A DNA stretch of 6,096 nt, taken from positions 1 to 6,096 of the forward strand of contig JAAURZ010000160.1 in assembly GCA_012031955.1 (NCBI GenBank), written 5' to 3'. Both the position numbers and the translations under genes were made by a program. The notes under the pieces are model-generated. The model was not told where the DNA came from and made no database searches. It saw nothing but the letters and a program-made list of their open reading frames with translations. The stretch's first letter is position 1; every line of letters starts with the position of its first letter. Shown piece after piece: positions 4,713 through 6,096 of this stretch. Source of the DNA: Bacteroidia bacterium. GTDB lineage: Bacteria > Bacteroidota > Bacteroidia > Cytophagales > Cyclobacteriaceae.

Positions 4713-6096
4713 TTTATCGCCTCCCACTACACGCGCGACATCCAACGTTTTGCAACCAGCCACTACCTGTACACAGGTGTGCGCATTACGGTAGGCATCA
4801 TGATACCCACGCTGGTGCTTGCCTACTGGGACCTGCTCACAGCGGCCATCAGCTTCGTGTGGGGCGCGCTGTTTGTGAGCCTCGCCGATCAGCCGGGCCC
4901 TATACACCATCGCCGCAACGGACTCCTCACAAGTACTGCCCTTAACGCTGCAACGCTTCTTGTTACAGGGCTTTGTCAATCAGTACCTGCCCTGCTGTGG
5001 ATTGAAATTGCCGCGCTTTCGTTTTTGTTTTCACTCGCCGGCATCTACGGCAACCGCGCCAGCTCCATCGGCGTGCTTGCGCTTGTGGTTATGGTACTCA
5101 ATGTAACGCCCGGCGACCACACTTATACGATATGGATAAACACCGCGCTCATGGCCGCCGGCGGGCTGTGGTACACGGGCTTAAGCCTCATTGCCTATCG
5201 CGTGAGGCCATACTTGCTGGTGCAGCAGGCCATGGGCGAATACTTGAATGCGCTTGCTGACTACGTAAAAGCCAAGTCTGATTTTTACGACGCCACCAAG
5301 GTAGACGAAGACCACTACAACCGGCTCATGCTCGAACAGGTAGATGTGCAGCAGGTGCAGCAGCAGGTGCGCGACCTGCTGTTCAAGACGCGCGAATTTG
5401 TGACGGATGCCGCGCCGAAAGGACGCAGCCTGATGCTGATGTTCATTGAATCGGTGGACTTGTATGAGCAAACTATGTCGAGCTACGAAGATTACAAGGA
5501 GTTGCATCGCACCTTGAAGGGAACCGGAACGATGGAAAGGATGCACCAGGTAATCGTAGATATGGGCGACTACATGGAAATGGTGGCGCTTGCGGTGCAG
5601 CGCCGCCGGCCACCGACAACATGGCGGTAAAAGCCGGCGTCAAACAACTTCAGGATCACTTCGACCGGCTGCCTCCATCCGGCTTTGAGGCCGATGCCTA
5701 CCAGGCCGTGGTCAGGATCATCAACAACATCAAGTCGATCGCCGATCGCATGCACCGCCTTGGCATCTATAGTCATTTTGAAACTACCAGGGCGCTGCCC
5801 GGATCGCGCGAGGCCTCGCTCTCGCGCTTTGTAACCAAGCAACCCATCGAACTGTCGCTGCTGCTCGAAAACTTTACGCTGCAAAGCAATCACTTCAGGC
5901 ATGCGGTGCGCCTTTCCATCGCCATGTTGGCAGGCTATGGAATCAGCCTTGTGCTTCCCACCAGCAATTCCTACTGGGTTATGCTCACCATTGCCACTAT
6001 ACTGCGGCCGGTGTACAGCCTCACACAAAAAGAAATCGCGACCGCGTAGTCGGCACGCTCTTCGGCGCTATTGCTTCGTTCATCTTATTGTACTTC
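4710..6096 (+). CDS. FUSC/YccS-like inner-membrane protein, two frameshifts, 3' end beyond the window
   Basis: A member of the fusaric acid resistance/YccS-like membrane proteins, related to aromatic-acid exporters; substrate unknown. It starts MFIASHYTRDIQRFATSHYL. About six membrane segments lie within residues 21-165 (for example GVRITVGIMIPTLVLAYW, PALLWIEIAALSFLFSLAG, GVLALVVMVLNV). The conserved loop LADQPGPIHHRRNGLL sits at 58-73. A helical, glutamine-rich cytoplasmic region follows (for example QVDVQQVQQQVRDLL). The second membrane domain then begins with FRHAVRLSIAMLAGYGISL and SNSYWVMLTIATILRPVYSL. The raw frame breaks after VALAVQ near 5600; adding one G after CAG gives VQAPPATDNMAVKAG and joins the halves. 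A second break follows at the A-run 6027-6031: one more A gives SLTQKRNRDRVVGTLFGAIA, the family's typical motif, open to the window end. About 463 residues are visible of an expected 700 or more. Confidence 0.87.

Noticed and set aside
1..6096. CRISPR array, transposase, integrase, toxin-antitoxin pair or phage genes
   Set aside because: I looked on both strands and saw no regularly spaced repeats, no recombinase motifs and no paired small toxin-like genes.

Overview
The window joins two unlike pieces of DNA. Bases 1 to about 730 are GC-rich (hand counts: 44/60 for bases 1-60, 42/60 for 301-360). The rest is mixed and lower (22/60 for 781-840, 30/60 for 841-900) and carries proteins typical of Bacteroidota. 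Several TAnnTTTG motifs, the Bacteroidota -7 promoter consensus, sit just upstream of its genes. The larger piece is best read as a Cytophagales-like Bacteroidota (inference). The source of the GC-rich piece cannot be assigned from sequence alone. The join lies inside the last codons of a lipid A-type acyltransferase gene, so it is most simply an assembly or read chimera, with real integration a less likely alternative.

Layout. (1) 1-730, minus strand: the 5' part of a gene for a membrane-anchored or exported protein that runs off the window edge, and upstream of it a 99-residue protein of unknown function. Each is readable only after one single-base correction. (2) 722-1622, minus: LpxL/HtrB-type acyltransferase cut at its C-terminus by the join. 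(3) 1671-3242, minus: soluble PAS-PAS-HisKA-HATPase histidine kinase, broken into pieces by single-base indels in A/T runs; it lies 5' of the acyltransferase gene and may be co-transcribed with it. (4) 3243-3651: non-coding, with a kinase leader and putative promoter, a strong minus-strand intrinsic terminator, and overlapping inverted repeats after the reductase stop codon. (5) 3652-4164, minus: flavin reductase-like protein. (6) 4328-4651, plus: a 107-residue protein of unknown function, divergent from the reductase. (7) 4710 to beyond 6096, plus: FUSC/YccS-like membrane protein, broken by two frameshifts and truncated by the window end.

Functional reading. The Bacteroidota part holds ordinary envelope, signalling and redox genes: outer-membrane lipid acylation, a cytoplasmic two-component sensor without an adjacent response regulator, an FMN reductase without an adjacent oxygenase, and an inner-membrane exporter-like protein. 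I see no defence system, mobile element, CRISPR array, rRNA or tRNA, and no convincing new multi-gene system. The items that most deserve a second look are the chimeric join, the consistent single-base indels in four genes, perfect 8-bp inverted repeats covering the start codons of the kinase and the FUSC gene, and the structured non-coding stretch at 3442-3651.
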